Origin: Bolinopsis microptera | Lineage: Eukaryota > Ctenophora > Tentaculata > Lobata > Bolinopsidae | Reading direction: 5' to 3' | DNA: 64,000 bases | Assembly: GCF_026151205.1 (NCBI RefSeq) | Contig: NC_087080.1 | Location: 505,812-569,811 of the forward strand | In this document: in pieces, positions 12,978-24,236 of the stretch | How positions within the stretch are numbered: position 1 is the first letter of the stretch | Layout of the letters: every line of letters begins with the position of its first letter | Translations under genes and position numbers: made by a program | The notes under the pieces: model-generated | Told to the model about the DNA's origin: nothing | The model's database searches: none | The model's input: only the letters and a program-made list of their open reading frames with translations

Positions 12978-13163
12978 GTGTTGCTATGGTAACAAGGCTG
13001 TCCTCTTCAGTGTTACTATGGTAACAAGGCTGTCCTCTTTAGTGTTGCTATGGTAACAAGGCTATCCTCTTTAGTGTTTCTATAGTAACAAGGCTGTCCT
13101 CTTTAGTGTTGCTATGGTAACAAGGCTGTCCTCTTTAGTGTTTCTATGGTAACAAGGCTGTTA
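12978..13163. repeat. 32-bp X-box minisatellite, second block
   Basis: About six units of the same repeat as 11989-12647, in the same orientation. Confidence 0.95.
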
Positions 13164-13660
13164 CATTGTATAAAGTGCCCAATTATATGTAATCAAGTGT
13201 CGAATCCGAATATTCGCCATTTTATTCCGATGTAATAACTTCTATATCGCTTATGGTAGCTTTGCTATTTTTGTTTTGTAAAACTAATTATTCTTGTTTC
13301 AAAGTTAGCTATGAAGTCAGAGAATTGTAAAACTAATTATTCTTGTTTCATTAATATTTAACTAAATACTAACCCCTATATACACAGTATTACTATGGTT
13401 ACTAAATACTAACCCCTCTCTTCCGTAGCAATGTGTCCTCCTGTTAAATTGTGAGTACATAGATTTTATTACGTTGTTTTATTAAGTTGATTTGACATAT
13501 ACATTTGGGGTAACCTTTAGCAATGTATTCGTACATTAAAAAACAATGGCTTTATTATAGTTAAATACATTATTTTTATTTCCTCCACAATTCGCCATTT
13601 ATTTATTTATTAAAATGTAACCTTTCAATGTATGTACCGAAATAATGGAATTTAATTTAA
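13164..13660. other. AT-rich spacer, no gene seen
   Basis: Short direct duplications (GTAAAACTAATTATTCTTG at 13278 and 13328; ACTAAATACTAACCCCT twice near 13360 and 13400). No coding signal. Confidence 0.5.
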
Positions 13661-14003
13661 ATCGGTTTCGTGTAATTCCTGTGAGTAGTTAACAGCACTG
13701 GTAGTTTCGTGTAATTCCTGTGAGTAGCTAACAGCACTGGTAGTTTCGTGTAATTCCTGTGAGTAGCTAACAGCACTGGTAGTTTCGTGTAATTCCTGTG
13801 AGTAGTTAACAGCACTGGTAGTTTCGTGTAATTCCTGTGAGTAGTTAACAGCACTGGTAGTTTCGTGTAATTCCTGTGAGTAGCTAACAGCACTGGTAGT
13901 TTCGTGTAATTCCTGTGAGTAGTTAACAGCACTGGTAGTTTCGTGTAATTCCTGTGAGTAGCTAACAGCACTGGTAGTTTCGTGTAATTCCTGTGAGTAG
14001 TAC
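13661..14003. repeat. 39-bp minisatellite, about 9 copies
   Basis: Units contain GTTTCGTGTAATTCCTGTGA then GTAGTTAACAGCACTGGTA, with GTTAAC and GCTAAC variants. The period is a multiple of 3, so the minus strand is open (THRNYTKLPVLL repeat). I treat that frame as non-genic. Confidence 0.95.
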
Positions 14004-14384
14004 TATAATGCACTGGTATTGGGAGAGCCTCAGTAATATATACAGTATTATATACTATATATATCAGTATTCAGTATATACTATACTGCAATACAGTCCG
14101 CGTCTGGTAAATAGCTTCACTGACACCCAGCCATCCTGTCTAAAGTGAATCACTTTAGACAACTACAGTAAAAACGGAACGAGTAAAGCAACTAGCAAGG
14201 TGTTGCTATGGAAACAAGGTTGCTATGGAAACAAGGTACAGCCTGTCACTGGTGCGGACAAGCTACTGTCACACTGGTGTTATTTGTAATGTTTAATTGC
14301 CAGTATCTATATTATTCCGTCACTTATATCTTTACTTTAAATCGCTCACAAATGAATTGTAATATACATGTACTTTAATATGGT

Positions 14385-14386
<2 letters not shown>
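14004..14386. other. AT-rich spacer
   Basis: Contains a TATA-rich palindromic tract at about 14036-14085, a short inverted pair TCTAAAGTGA / TCACTTTAGA at about 14138-14160, and two X-box-like GTTGCTATGGAAAC copies at about 14201 and 14218. No gene. Confidence 0.5.

Positions 14387-14420
<34 letters not shown>
14387..14420. repeat. Poly-C tract (34 bp)
   Basis: Pure C run. The length is probably polymorphic or assembly-sensitive. Confidence 0.97.
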
Positions 14421-14423
<3 letters not shown>

Positions 14424-14963
14424 CGTTCACAAGGAAGTCACTGTCAGGTTCAGCACATAGTAACCACAAGTACGTGAAACAGCGGTGAAAAACTAGTTCG
14501 TGAATAGTTTGACGTGAAATCCCAAAAGTGAACCTATATACTATAAACTTGTTAACAGCAGTGACTGATGACTGCTACTAGAACTGTACCGACACTCTCA
14601 GCGACCTTTCACCTGTCACGTCTCTTCTACTCCTCTTCTGTACTACTACTACTACTGTTTACTGTTTAGTTACACTACCTTTACTCCTTCTGTACAAACT
14701 GTATTCTTCCTTCTGTTTAGTTATCAGTTACTAAGTAAGTAAGTACATCTTCTTTTCTTACGTTATCATTTACTAAAAGTAGAGGTTAGGGGTCGTGATA
14801 TGTTAAGTATGCTAATAATTATGCTAATAATTATGCTAATAATTATGCTAATAATTAGAGAGAGGATCAGGAATGTGGTAGAAGAAGAGAGTAACAATAG
14901 TTTAGTTAAGGGTGTAGCCTCCTAGATACATGTAGTTTAGTGTTCCGCCCTACACTCTGAGTC
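14421..14963. other. Unique spacer with a 12-bp repeat
   Basis: Four copies of ATGCTAATAATT lie at about 14808-14855. Otherwise no gene or motif is recognised. Confidence 0.5.
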
Positions 14964-15297
14964 CCTACTTCATACCCAGACTGTATGTACAGTCTGGTTA
15001 CCTGGTTACCTGGTTACCTGGTTACCTGGTTACCTGGTTACCTGGTTACCTGGTTACCTGGTTACCTGGTTACCTGGTTACCTGGTTACCTGGTTACCTG
15101 GTTACCTGGGTCCCTACTTCATACCCAGACTGTATGTACAGTCTGGTTTCCTGGTTACCTGGTTACCTGGTTACCTGGTTACCTGGTTACCTGGTTACCT
15201 GGTTACCTGGTTACCTGGTTACCTGGTTACCTGGTTACCTGGTTACCTGGTTACCTGGTTCCCTACTTCATACCCAGACTGTATGTACAGTCTGGTT
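14964..15297. repeat. Higher-order repeat: 8-bp array separated by a palindromic segment
   Basis: Two blocks of (TGGTTACC)n, about 14994-15107 and 15145-15258, alternate with three copies of a roughly 35-bp segment (starting about 14964, 15112 and 15262). That segment holds the perfect palindrome CCAGACTGTA-TG-TACAGTCTGG. The period of the whole structure is about 150 bp. Confidence 0.93.
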
Positions 15298-15506
15298 TCG
15301 TATGTTTCAATGTTGTTGTGTTTTAATGTTTAATCATGCTAATCATACAGCTGTTAATTATACAATGTTGATTATACAGTTTATTTATGTAGATTGAACT
15401 CAGTGGATTTAGTAGTATTTAGTACACTAGAATGTCTGTGTGTCCCGCAATAAGCCTGATGCTCAGACCCCGCAAAGTACCACAAGCAAAGACAGTGCGC
15501 TCACGC

Positions 15507-15574
15507 CACGTGACATGTCGTCACACCACGTGACATGACGTCACACCACGTGACTTCAGTTCCGTGGTATAAAA
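15507..15574 (+). promoter_or_regulatory. Candidate core promoter: 3 E-boxes, CRE, TATA box
   Basis: CACGTGAC occurs at 15507, 15527 and 15547, exactly 20 bp apart. A perfect CRE palindrome TGACGTCA lies at 15536-15543 and TATAAAA at 15568-15574. Established knowledge: CACGTGAC is bound by USF/MITF-type bHLH-zip factors and TGACGTCA by CREB/ATF. About 50 bp downstream an ATG (15624) opens 18 codons that end at a possible donor (G|GTATGT at 15679), which could be a first coding exon. No later exon could be linked, so the transcript is hypothetical. Confidence 0.5.
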
Positions 15575-15861
15575 CGCACTAATTCTCTGCTTTATCTGAC
15601 TTGTAACCAACTAAACAGCTGATATGTTCAGAGCTGGCTGTGTTGAGATAGGAATGCTTGCGGAGATGTCATATTATGGTATGTTAACTTTATTACGGGC
15701 TTTATTGGCTTTGTGCGACGCCACAATGGTACCAGTAACGCTACCTCCTCCCCTTTTATTATTCAAATAGTTCAACTTTCATTCAATTATCCTGTAACAT
15801 ATTACACTAATGACAAACTGTAACTTAGTAGATAATGATCTAGAGGCTTCACCTGGGCGCC
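15575..15861. other. Region downstream of the candidate promoter
   Basis: It holds the putative 15624-15678 mini-exon (begins MFRAGCVEIG) and otherwise no recognisable gene. Confidence 0.3.
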
Positions 15862-16582
15862 AACCAATCAGAGCCCAGTATCCACACCACGTGACACAAA
15901 CTAACCAATCAGAGCACAGTATCCACACCACGTGACACAAACCAACCAATCAGAGCCCAGTATCCACACGACGTGACACAAACCAACCAATCAGAGCCCA
16001 GTATCCACACCACGTGACACAAACCAACCAATCACAGCCCAGTATTCACACCACGTGACACAAACCAACCAATCACAGCCCAGTATCCACACCACGTGAC
16101 ACAAACTAACCAATCAGAACACAGTATCCACACGACGTGACACAAACTAACCAATAAGAGCCCAGTATCCACACCACGTGACACAAACCAACCAATGAGA
16201 GCCCAGTATCCACACCACGTGACACAAACCAACCAATCAGAGCCCAGTATCCACACCACGTGACACAAACCAGCCAATCAGAACCCAGTATCCACACCAC
16301 GTGACACAAACCAACCAATCAGAGCCCAGTATCCACACCACGTGACACAAACCAACCAATCAGAGCCCAGTATCCACACCACGTGACACAAACCAACCAA
16401 TCAGAGCCCAGTATCCACACCACGTGACACAAACCAACCAATCAGAGCACTGTATTCACACCACGTGACACAACCAGCCAATGAGAGCCCAGTATCCACA
16501 CCACGTGACACAAACCAACCAATCAGAGCACTGTATTCACACCACGTGACACAAACCAGCCAATGAGAGCCCAGTATCCACA
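15862..16582. repeat. 41-bp E-box/CCAAT satellite, block 1
   Basis: About 17 units, each with CCACGTGACACAAACCAACC followed by AATCAGAGCCCAGTATCCA. Every unit holds CACGTGAC and CCAATCAGAG with their starts 17 bp apart. Both motifs are better conserved than the AGCCCAGTATCC linker, which varies (GCACAGTAC, GCACTGTATT). Long minus-strand frames (HVVWILGSDWLVCVTWCGY) are repeat by-products. Confidence 0.97.
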
Positions 16583-17028
16583 CACGTAGTTATGCTTGGT
16601 TAGCACAGCGAGACGGCGCGTGTTTTGAGATGAGGCTGTTACTGGTACCATTGTAAGGATGTCAGGGAAATACCCATCTCAGCTTCTCTTCATCTGATAT
16701 AACGTTAGTACAGAGCCTCACCAAGGTGCACCGCTGATACTGTGCTCTGATTGGTTGGTTTGCGTCACGTGATGTGAATACTGAGCTCTCATTGGTTGGT
16801 TTGTGTCACGTGGTGTGGACACTGTGGTCTGATCCGTTAATTATCACCACTACTAACTTTAATGACTTGTAATTCCTCCTTCAATAGGCTCATTATTTGC
16901 TTCTCAAAACTCAGAGGGTGGGGTATTTTAAACTTCCAAATCATTAGTCTTCCGTGATCACACCATGTGACACAAACTAACCAATCAGAGCACTGTATTC
17001 ACACCATGTGACACAAACTAACCAATCA
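16559..17028. repeat. 470-bp segmental duplication, copy 1
   Basis: Matches 20587-21056 at a constant offset of 4028 bp. By eye I find almost no differences. Inside are two E-box/CCAAT units in reverse orientation (GATTGGTTGGTTTGCGTCAC near 16748, and one near 16797), then forward units at the right end. The array plus this segment was apparently duplicated in tandem, and a LINE now sits at the end of copy 1. Confidence 0.9.
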
Positions 17029-19976
17029 CAACCAGCCACATTGCAGGGAGTAGAAACAAACGACACAGAGTCGACCATGGAATGAATATTGAAAAACGTA
17101 TGTTTAACGAGTCGAACAACCTTAAATTTATAGAATTAATTGGATCCGAAATGTGGGAGGAAGTCACACGTGAAAATTGTGCTGATGAACAATATAACAA
17201 ATTTATTGAAATATACGGTCAGCATTATGATGAGGCATACCCAGTGAAAACCAATCATGTGCGCCGCAAATTTGAAAGACAGGACCCCAAACCTTTTATG
17301 CTACCCTGGCTTGAAATTGCATGTGCTCGTAAAAACAAATTATTCCATGCCAAAATAGTGGACCCAACGGAGGAAAACTACAAGGCTTACAAAAAGCATA
17401 AGGCATTCTGCGACAAGCACGTCAATAAGGCAAAAGACAAATACTACAAAACACAATTTGATAAGTATAAAGATTGTTCAAAGAAACAATGGCAGCTGAT
17501 CAACACTCTACTTGGCAGAAAATCTAAATCTCATAACAAAATTAAACTCCAAAACGCCGACGGAAATATCATAAATAGTGACCGTGATGTAGCTGAGCAC
17601 TTTAACTCTTACTTCTCCAACATTGCCACAAAAATCAAAGATGCGATCAGCGCGCGTACTGTATTCGATCCAGGGGGTTTTAAACATTACCTTAGCAGCC
17701 CAGCTTCGCAGTCTATGTTCGTAAGACCAACTACCGAAAGTGAAGTTGAACAAATTATTAGCAAGCTTAAGAATAAATCCACTCAAGACACTAAAATTGA
17801 ACCCCTAAAAATTGTAAAAGACTGCCCCTCCTTCTGTAAAGTCTTGTCCATAATCATTAACACATCATTTAGTCAAGGTATCTTCCCATCATCTCTCAAA
17901 ATAGCTAAAGTTATACCAATTCACAAAGGAGGCAGCAAATCCGACGCCACTAACTATCGACCCATATCTTTGCTGTGCACCTTTTCCAAATTGTATGAAA
18001 AACTTATGCATAATAGAGTAATGGACTTCCTTGACAAGAAAGGCTCGCTCTTTGAAGGGCAATATGGCTTCCGGCCAGGCCGATCATGTGAGCATGCTCT
18101 TTTGGATGCTCAACACACGATTCTGAATTCCCTTGCCAAAAAGGAAGTTGCTCTACTACTCCTAGTCGACTTTAGTAAAGCTTTTGACGTTTTGTCTCAT
18201 GATGTATTGATTGACAAACTCCAGCACTATGGAATCCGTGGGCAAGCTTTGCAATGGTTTAAATCCTACCTGAGCACACGTCAGCAATATGTATGTTTGA
18301 ATGGTATTAAATCAGCTCTTAAACCTATTACATACGGAGTTCCACAGGGCAGTATTATGGGACCTTTGTTATTCCTAATCTACATCAATGATATGCCAAA
18401 TATCAACAGTATGATAAAGTTTATACTCTACGCTGATGATGCGAACATCATTATAAAAGGCAAAAATGCAAACGATGTTATACAAAAATTCAACCAATTC
18501 TCCCACGAGTTTGTACGCTGGGTTGACTGTAATGGACTTGCACTTAATCTAAAAAAGACCTGCTATATGCTTTTCGGTGTTAGAAATACTGATAATACTC
18601 CAAATATTCATATTGCAGACACACAATTAGAACGTAAAAGGGAAGCACGGTTCCTTGGCGTTATAATGGATGATAAACTAACATGGTCTAAGCATATAGC
18701 AGCTGTTAGATCAAAAATGATGCGGTATGTAGGAATTATGTATAAAATAAAACGTCACCTATCGATTCAAATAAGGCTACAGATATATCAAAGTTTTGTT
18801 CAATCGCATTTAAACTTCTGTTCAATTGTATGGGGGTTTGCAGCAAAAAATCACATTGAATCACTCTTCTCACGACAAAAACAGGGTATCAGGGCAGTAA
18901 TGCCAGGTCACATTAATTACTTTTACAAAGACGGTCGACTGCCAGAACACACAAAACAATTTTTCAATAACAATGGTATACTCACGGTGCACAGTGTTAT
19001 TGTAAAAAACACACTAATTCTCATGCACCGAATCAAACATTTCCGCAGCTCAGTCCCTCAACAAATCTGTATGACTATCCCAGAAAATGCACCCACTGCA
19101 AACTCAGATCACGTGACTGCAGCATCCTGGTTAGCCGAGTACAACACCACACATTTCAGATCTTCGATGTTCTTCAAAGGACCTTTACTCTCAATTTATG
19201 CTGTAAATGCAAATGTAAGCACCCTACCCACACTTTTTTCCATAAACCTTTTTAAATCGGCTACAAAACGCATGCTCTTGAACCTGCAGAGTGAAAATGA
19301 CGATGACACGTGGCCCAGTTTCTTATTACATAATATTCCAGGTCTAAGAAGGTCACAACGTGTCTGAAAGTTACTGGACACAACGGTCATTATATCAGTT
19401 TAGTGAATTAGTTAATTAGTTAATTAGTTAATCAGTTATTAGTCATATGGTTATTATTAAGTACTATATATTATATGATATTACAAAAATAAACTATGAA
19501 TATATATTTGCACACAAAAAAACCAGAACAAACTGATCACAGACTAGCGGCAACTAATATTAATGGATAAGCCACACATCCTAAATTCCAGGTCCATATT
19601 TACACTGCCACATTCCCCACTATCACTATTTTCCTATCAGCACAAACCGTAATTAATTGATTTCAACAATCACAAACACTACATATCCAAACTAATGGCA
19701 TAGCAATATCTACGATATCCTAAATCAGTCCCTAACAAACTTAGCGCGAGTCTGAAAGGCTGTTGGAAGCACAGAGTGCTCCATATTTTGTTTTTAATAA
19801 ACCTTTTTTTTTCTTCATTTTCTTTTTTTTTTTTTAAATTTATTAACTGCGTGCAAATTTGTGTTTCAGATTTGATCTATTTATGATATATATTTATGAT
19901 TATGTAATAAAGTTATTAATATTATATTCGTAAACATTGGCTGGCTTACAAACCAGTCCCCAAACAAACAAACAAA
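17026..19976 (+). mobile_element. 5'-truncated LINE in the E-box/CCAAT satellite
   Basis: The insertion lies between satellite units. AATCA occurs at both junctions, compatible with a 5-bp target-site duplication. The 3' end is a (CAAA)n-type tail (AAACAAACAAACAAA), usual for non-LTR elements. The open frame lacks an upstream endonuclease domain, so the copy is 5'-truncated. The frame is uninterrupted, which suggests recent insertion. A 3' UTR of about 600 bp follows the stop. Confidence 0.85.
17082..19367 (+). CDS. LINE ORF2 fragment: reverse transcriptase
   Basis: A 761-residue frame encodes a non-LTR reverse transcriptase. The order of motifs is: an N-terminal linker (residues about 1-200), NYRPISLLCTFSKLYEK (about 288), QYGFRPGRSCEHAL (about 329), LLLVDFSKAFDVLSHD with the first catalytic Asp (about 357), GVPQGSIMGPLLFLIYINDM (about 418), the catalytic YADDANI (about 448), then thumb and C-terminal regions typical of CR1/Jockey-like elements. 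Function would be target-primed reverse transcription of the element RNA. No endonuclease domain precedes it, and the frame is open upstream of the first Met to about 17030, so the Met is probably not the native start. No frameshift is seen. Confidence 0.9.
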   Translation: MNIEKRMFNESNNLKFIELIGSEMWEEVTRENCADEQYNKFIEIYGQHYDEAYPVKTNHVRRKFERQDPKPFMLPWLEIACARKNKLFHAKIVDPTEENYKAYKKHKAFCDKHVNKAKDKYYKTQFDKYKDCSKKQWQLINTLLGRKSKSHNKIKLQNADGNIINSDRDVAEHFNSYFSNIATKIKDAISARTVFDPGGFKHYLSSPASQSMFVRPTTESEVEQIISKLKNKSTQDTKIEPLKIVKDCPSFCKVLSIIINTSFSQGIFPSSLKIAKVIPIHKGGSKSDATNYRPISLLCTFSKLYEKLMHNRVMDFLDKKGSLFEGQYGFRPGRSCEHALLDAQHTILNSLAKKEVALLLLVDFSKAFDVLSHDVLIDKLQHYGIRGQALQWFKSYLSTRQQYVCLNGIKSALKPITYGVPQGSIMGPLLFLIYINDMPNINSMIKFILYADDANIIIKGKNANDVIQKFNQFSHEFVRWVDCNGLALNLKKTCYMLFGVRNTDNTPNIHIADTQLERKREARFLGVIMDDKLTWSKHIAAVRSKMMRYVGIMYKIKRHLSIQIRLQIYQSFVQSHLNFCSIVWGFAAKNHIESLFSRQKQGIRAVMPGHINYFYKDGRLPEHTKQFFNNNGILTVHSVIVKNTLILMHRIKHFRSSVPQQICMTIPENAPTANSDHVTAASWLAEYNTTHFRSSMFFKGPLLSIYAVNANVSTLPTLFSINLFKSATKRMLLNLQSENDDDTWPSFLLHNIPGLRRSQRV

Positions 19977-20608
19977 TCAGAGCACCGTACTCACACCACG
20001 TGACACAAAGTAACCAATCAGAGCACAGTACTCACACCACGTGACACAAAGTAACCAATCAGAGCACAGTACTCACACCACGTGACACAAAGTAACCAAT
20101 CAGAGCACAGTACTCACACCACGTGACACAAACTAACCAATCAGAGCACAGTACTCACACCACGTGACACAAACTAACCAATCAGAGTACAGTACTCACA
20201 CCACGTGACACAAACCAACCAATCACAGTCCAGTATCCACACCATGTGACACAAACCAACCAATCAGAGCCCAGTATCCACACCACGTGACACAAACTAA
20301 CCAATCAGAGCCCAGTATCCACACCACGTGACACAAACCAACCAATCAGAGCACAGTATCCACACCATGTGACACAAACCAACCAATCAGAGCACAGTAC
20401 TCACACCACGTGACACAAAGTAACCAATCAGAGCACAGTACTCACACCACGTGACACAAAGTAACCAATCAGAGCACAGTACTCACACCACGTGACACAA
20501 ACTAACCAATCAGAGCACAGTACTCACACCACGTGACACAAACCAACCAATCAGAGCCCAGTATCCACACCACGTGACACAAACCAACCAATGAGAGCCC
20601 AGTATCCA
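19977..20608. repeat. 41-bp E-box/CCAAT satellite, block 2
   Basis: Same unit as 15862-16582, about 15 copies, with the GCACAGTACTC linker variant dominant. It resumes directly after the LINE tail. Confidence 0.97.
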
Positions 20609-21056
20609 CACACGTAGTTATGCTTGGTTAGCACAGCGAGACGGCGCGTGTTTTGAGATGAGGCTGTTACTGGTACCATTGTAAGGATGTCAGGGAAATA
20701 CCCATCTCAGCTTCTCTTCATCTGATATAACGTTAGTACAGAGCCTCACCAAGGTGCACCGCTGATACTGTGCTCTGATTGGTTGGTTTGCGTCACGTGA
20801 TGTGAATACTGAGCTCTCATTGGTTGGTTTGTGTCACGTGGTGTGGACACTGTGGTCTGATCCGTTAATTATCACCACTACTAACTTTAATGACTTGTAA
20901 TTCCTCCTTCAATAGGCTCATTATTTGCTTCTCAAAACTCAGAGGGTGGGGTATTTTAAACTTCCAAATCATTAGTCTTCCGTGATCACACCATGTGACA
21001 CAAACTAACCAATCAGAGCACTGTATTCACACCATGTGACACAAACTAACCAATCA
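20587..21056. repeat. 470-bp segmental duplication, copy 2
   Basis: Copy of 16559-17028, without the LINE insertion at its right end. It therefore shows the pre-insertion sequence (CTAACCAATCAGAACACAGC). Confidence 0.9.
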
Positions 21057-21360
21057 GAACACAGCATTAGTCTCCTCTGATATTTTACAGTTTACACTCC
21101 TTCTCAAGGGTTCTTATCTTATTTTCATTACGATAGCGGTGTTTATATATAGGTGTAATGATAATTGCTTATTGCTTATTGTTTAGTACAGCTATCCCAG
21201 AGTGATTGTATTTTCATGGTAGCTTGTTACCATAGTAACGTCTTGGTATTGTATTCTATATACCGATCACCCAGACAATAAACACTGCCAGTACTAAAGA
21301 CGCGACATTGTTTAAAAGCTGATCCAGTCCGGACCACATTTACCACGCTTAGTGTTTCCT
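21057..21360. other. Spacer, no gene seen
   Basis: Contains one X-box-like GTTACCATAGTAAC at about 21227. No coding signal. Confidence 0.5.
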
Positions 21361-21880
21361 ACCAATCAGGGCACATTATTCATATCACGTGACACAGACT
21401 AAACAATCAGGACACATTATTCATATCACGTGACACAAACTAACCGATCAGGACACAGTATTTATGTCACGTGACACAAACTAACCAATCAGGGCACAGT
21501 ATTCATATCACGCGACACAAACTAACCAATCAGAGCACAGTATTCATATCACGTGACACAAACCAACCAATCAGGGCACATTATTCATATCACGTGACAC
21601 AAACCAACCAATCAGGGCACTGTATTCATATCACGTGACACAAACCAACCAATCAGAGCCCAGTATTCACACCACGTGACACAAACCAACCAACCAGGGC
21701 ACATTATTCATATCACGTGACACAAACCAACCAATCAGGGCACATTATTCATATCACGTGACACAAACTAACCGATCAGGACACAGTATTTATGTCACGT
21801 GACACAAACTAACCGATCAGGACACAGTATTTATGTCACGTGACACAAACTAACGGATCAGGACACAGTATTTATGTCAC
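21361..21880. repeat. 41-bp E-box/CCAAT satellite, diverged block 3
   Basis: About 13 units with ATATCACGTGACACAAACCA and ACCAATCAGGGCACATTATT. The E-box and CCAAT positions are kept (one unit has CGCGAC, a few have CCGATCA), while the linker differs from blocks 1 and 2. Confidence 0.95.
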
Positions 21881-22200
21881 TCATAGTGTTTCGAAAATTT
21901 CAACCCTGATCTGTCAGAACATTCCTCTTTGATAGTCGTCAATCGGGATTATGTATGTTTGCTATAATATGTGTTCTCCTGTTTGTTTGTTGTTATATTA
22001 TGTGTTCTTATGTCTTTATGTGTTATCCTATAGTTAAATAAGTATCCAATATTCGTCTTTCTTTTAACCCGCCGTGTGAGGTTATATATTTATAGTGATA
22101 TTAGTTAACATGTTACTAGTGACACTCTCCCTGTCATTATTAATCTTACCTTTTACCCGCATAACTCCTTTACTTCGCATTTAATGCACATTTTTATTTA
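21881..22200. other. Spacer, no gene seen
   Basis: AT-rich, with no long frames or motifs. Confidence 0.5.
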
Positions 22201-23155
22201 GTTCTTCTTTCAACTCTAGTAACCCTGGTAACCATGGTTCGTTAACATAGTGACTGTGGTACGTTACCCTAGTAACCATGGCACGTTACCCTAGTTACCA
22301 TGGCACGTAACCCTAGTAACCATGGTACGTTATTCTAGTTACCATGATACGTTATCCTAGTTACCATGGTTCGTTACCCTGGTAATCATGGTTCGTTACC
22401 CTGGTAACCATGGTACATTACTCTGGTAACCATGGTATGTTACCTTAGTAACGTTAACCTAGTAACCGTGTAACGTTAACCTAGTAACCGTGTAACGTTA
22501 ACCTAGTAACCATGTAACGTTAACCTAGTAATCGTGTAACGTTAACCTAGTAATCGTAAATCGTGTAACGTTAACCTAGTAATCGTGTAACGTTAACCTA
22601 TTTACCATGTTACGTTACCCTAATAACAGTGTAACGCTAACCTAGTAATCGTGTAACGTTAACCTAGTAACCGTGTAACGTTAACCTAGTAACCGTGTAA
22701 CGTTACCCTAGTAACTGTGTAACGTTAACCTAGTAATCGTGTAACGTTAACCTATTTACCATGTTACGTTACCCTAGTAACCGTGTAACGTTAACCTAGT
22801 AATCGTGTAACATTAACCTAGTAACCGTGTAACGTTAACCTAGTAACCGTGTAACGTTACCCTAGTAACCGTGTAACGTTACCCTAGTAACCGTGTAACG
22901 TTAACCTAGTAACCGTGTAATGTTAACCTATTTACCATGTTACGTTACCCTAGTAACTGTGTAACGTTAACCTAGTAACTGTGTAACGTTAACCTAGTAA
23001 CCGTGTAACGTTAACCTAGTAACCGTGTAACGTTACCCTAGTAACCGTGTAACGTTACCCTAGTAACCGTGTAACGTTACCCTAGTAACCGTGTAACGTT
23101 AACCTAGTAATCGTGTAACGTTAACCTATTTACCATGTTACGTTACTTACCAGGT
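22201..23155. repeat. 22-bp minisatellite (GTAACGTTAACCTAGTAACC core), about 43 copies
   Basis: The left third is a diverged form with GTTACCCTAGTAACCATGG. The rest is a more uniform GTGTAACGTTAACCTAGTAA form, with AACC, ATCG and TTTACCATGTTAC variants recurring in blocks. Confidence 0.95.
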
Positions 23156-23515
23156 TACCACTAATGTTGTCTTGGTACATTAATTAAGTAAGGAGAGAAA
23201 TGTAACTTTCTAAACTTACATTAAACTAAGCACTATTCCTAACAACTGTATGTCTCACACGTGACAAAATATTGAGTTTAAATTGTTGTTAATCGTTAAC
23301 TAAGTTTTACATTTATCCCAGTGCGACTCCTGCTGCAGGAATCCATATTAGATACATCAAGTAATATTAATTGCAAAATTCTTATCAATTAAAGATACAC
23401 GATACCCTATATCGAATTCTTGTTGTCTATAGTTTGTCTGTAGTCTGTTTGTCTGTAGTCTGTTATCAGCTATTAGGTAGCTGATAGTTTGTAGTTTTAC
23501 TGGTTTGTCAGCAGT
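23156..23515. other. Spacer, no gene seen
   Basis: Short tandem GTCTGTAGTCTGTTT near 23440. No coding signal. Confidence 0.5.
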
Positions 23516-24236
23516 AACATATTATAGTAGTAATATATTATAGTAGTAATATATTATAGTAGTAATATGTTATAATAGTAATTTATTATAGTAGTAATAT
23601 ATTATAGTAGTAATATATTATAGTAGTAACATATTATAGTAGTAATATGTTATAATAGTAATATGTTATAGTAGTAATATATTATAGTAGTAATATATTA
23701 TAGTAGTAATATATTATAGTAGTAATATATTATAGTAGTAATATGTTATAGTAGTGATATATTATAGTAGTAATATATTATAGTAGTAATATTTTATAGT
23801 AGTAATATATTATAGTAGTAATATATTATAGTAGTAATATATGTATTATAGTAGTAACATATTATAGTAGTAATATGTTATAGTAGTAATATATTATAGT
23901 AGTAATATATTATAGTAGTAATATATTATAGTAGTAATATATGTATTATAGTAGTAACATATTATAGTAGTAATATGTTATAGTAGTAATATATTATAGT
24001 AGTAATATATTATAGTAGTAATATATTATAGTAGTAATATATTATAGTAGTAATATATTATAGTAGTAATGTATTATAGTAGTAATATATTGTAGTAGTA
24101 ATATATTGTAGCAGTAATATGTTATAGTAGTAATATATTATAGTAGTAATATGTTATAGTAGTAATATATTATAGTAGTAATATATTATTATAGTAGTAA
24201 TATATTATAGTAGTAATATATTATAGTAATAATATT
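23516..24236. repeat. 18-bp AT-rich repeat (ATATATTATAGTAGTAAT), about 40 copies
   Basis: Regular 18-bp period with few substitutions and occasional GTATTATAG insertions. Confidence 0.96.
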
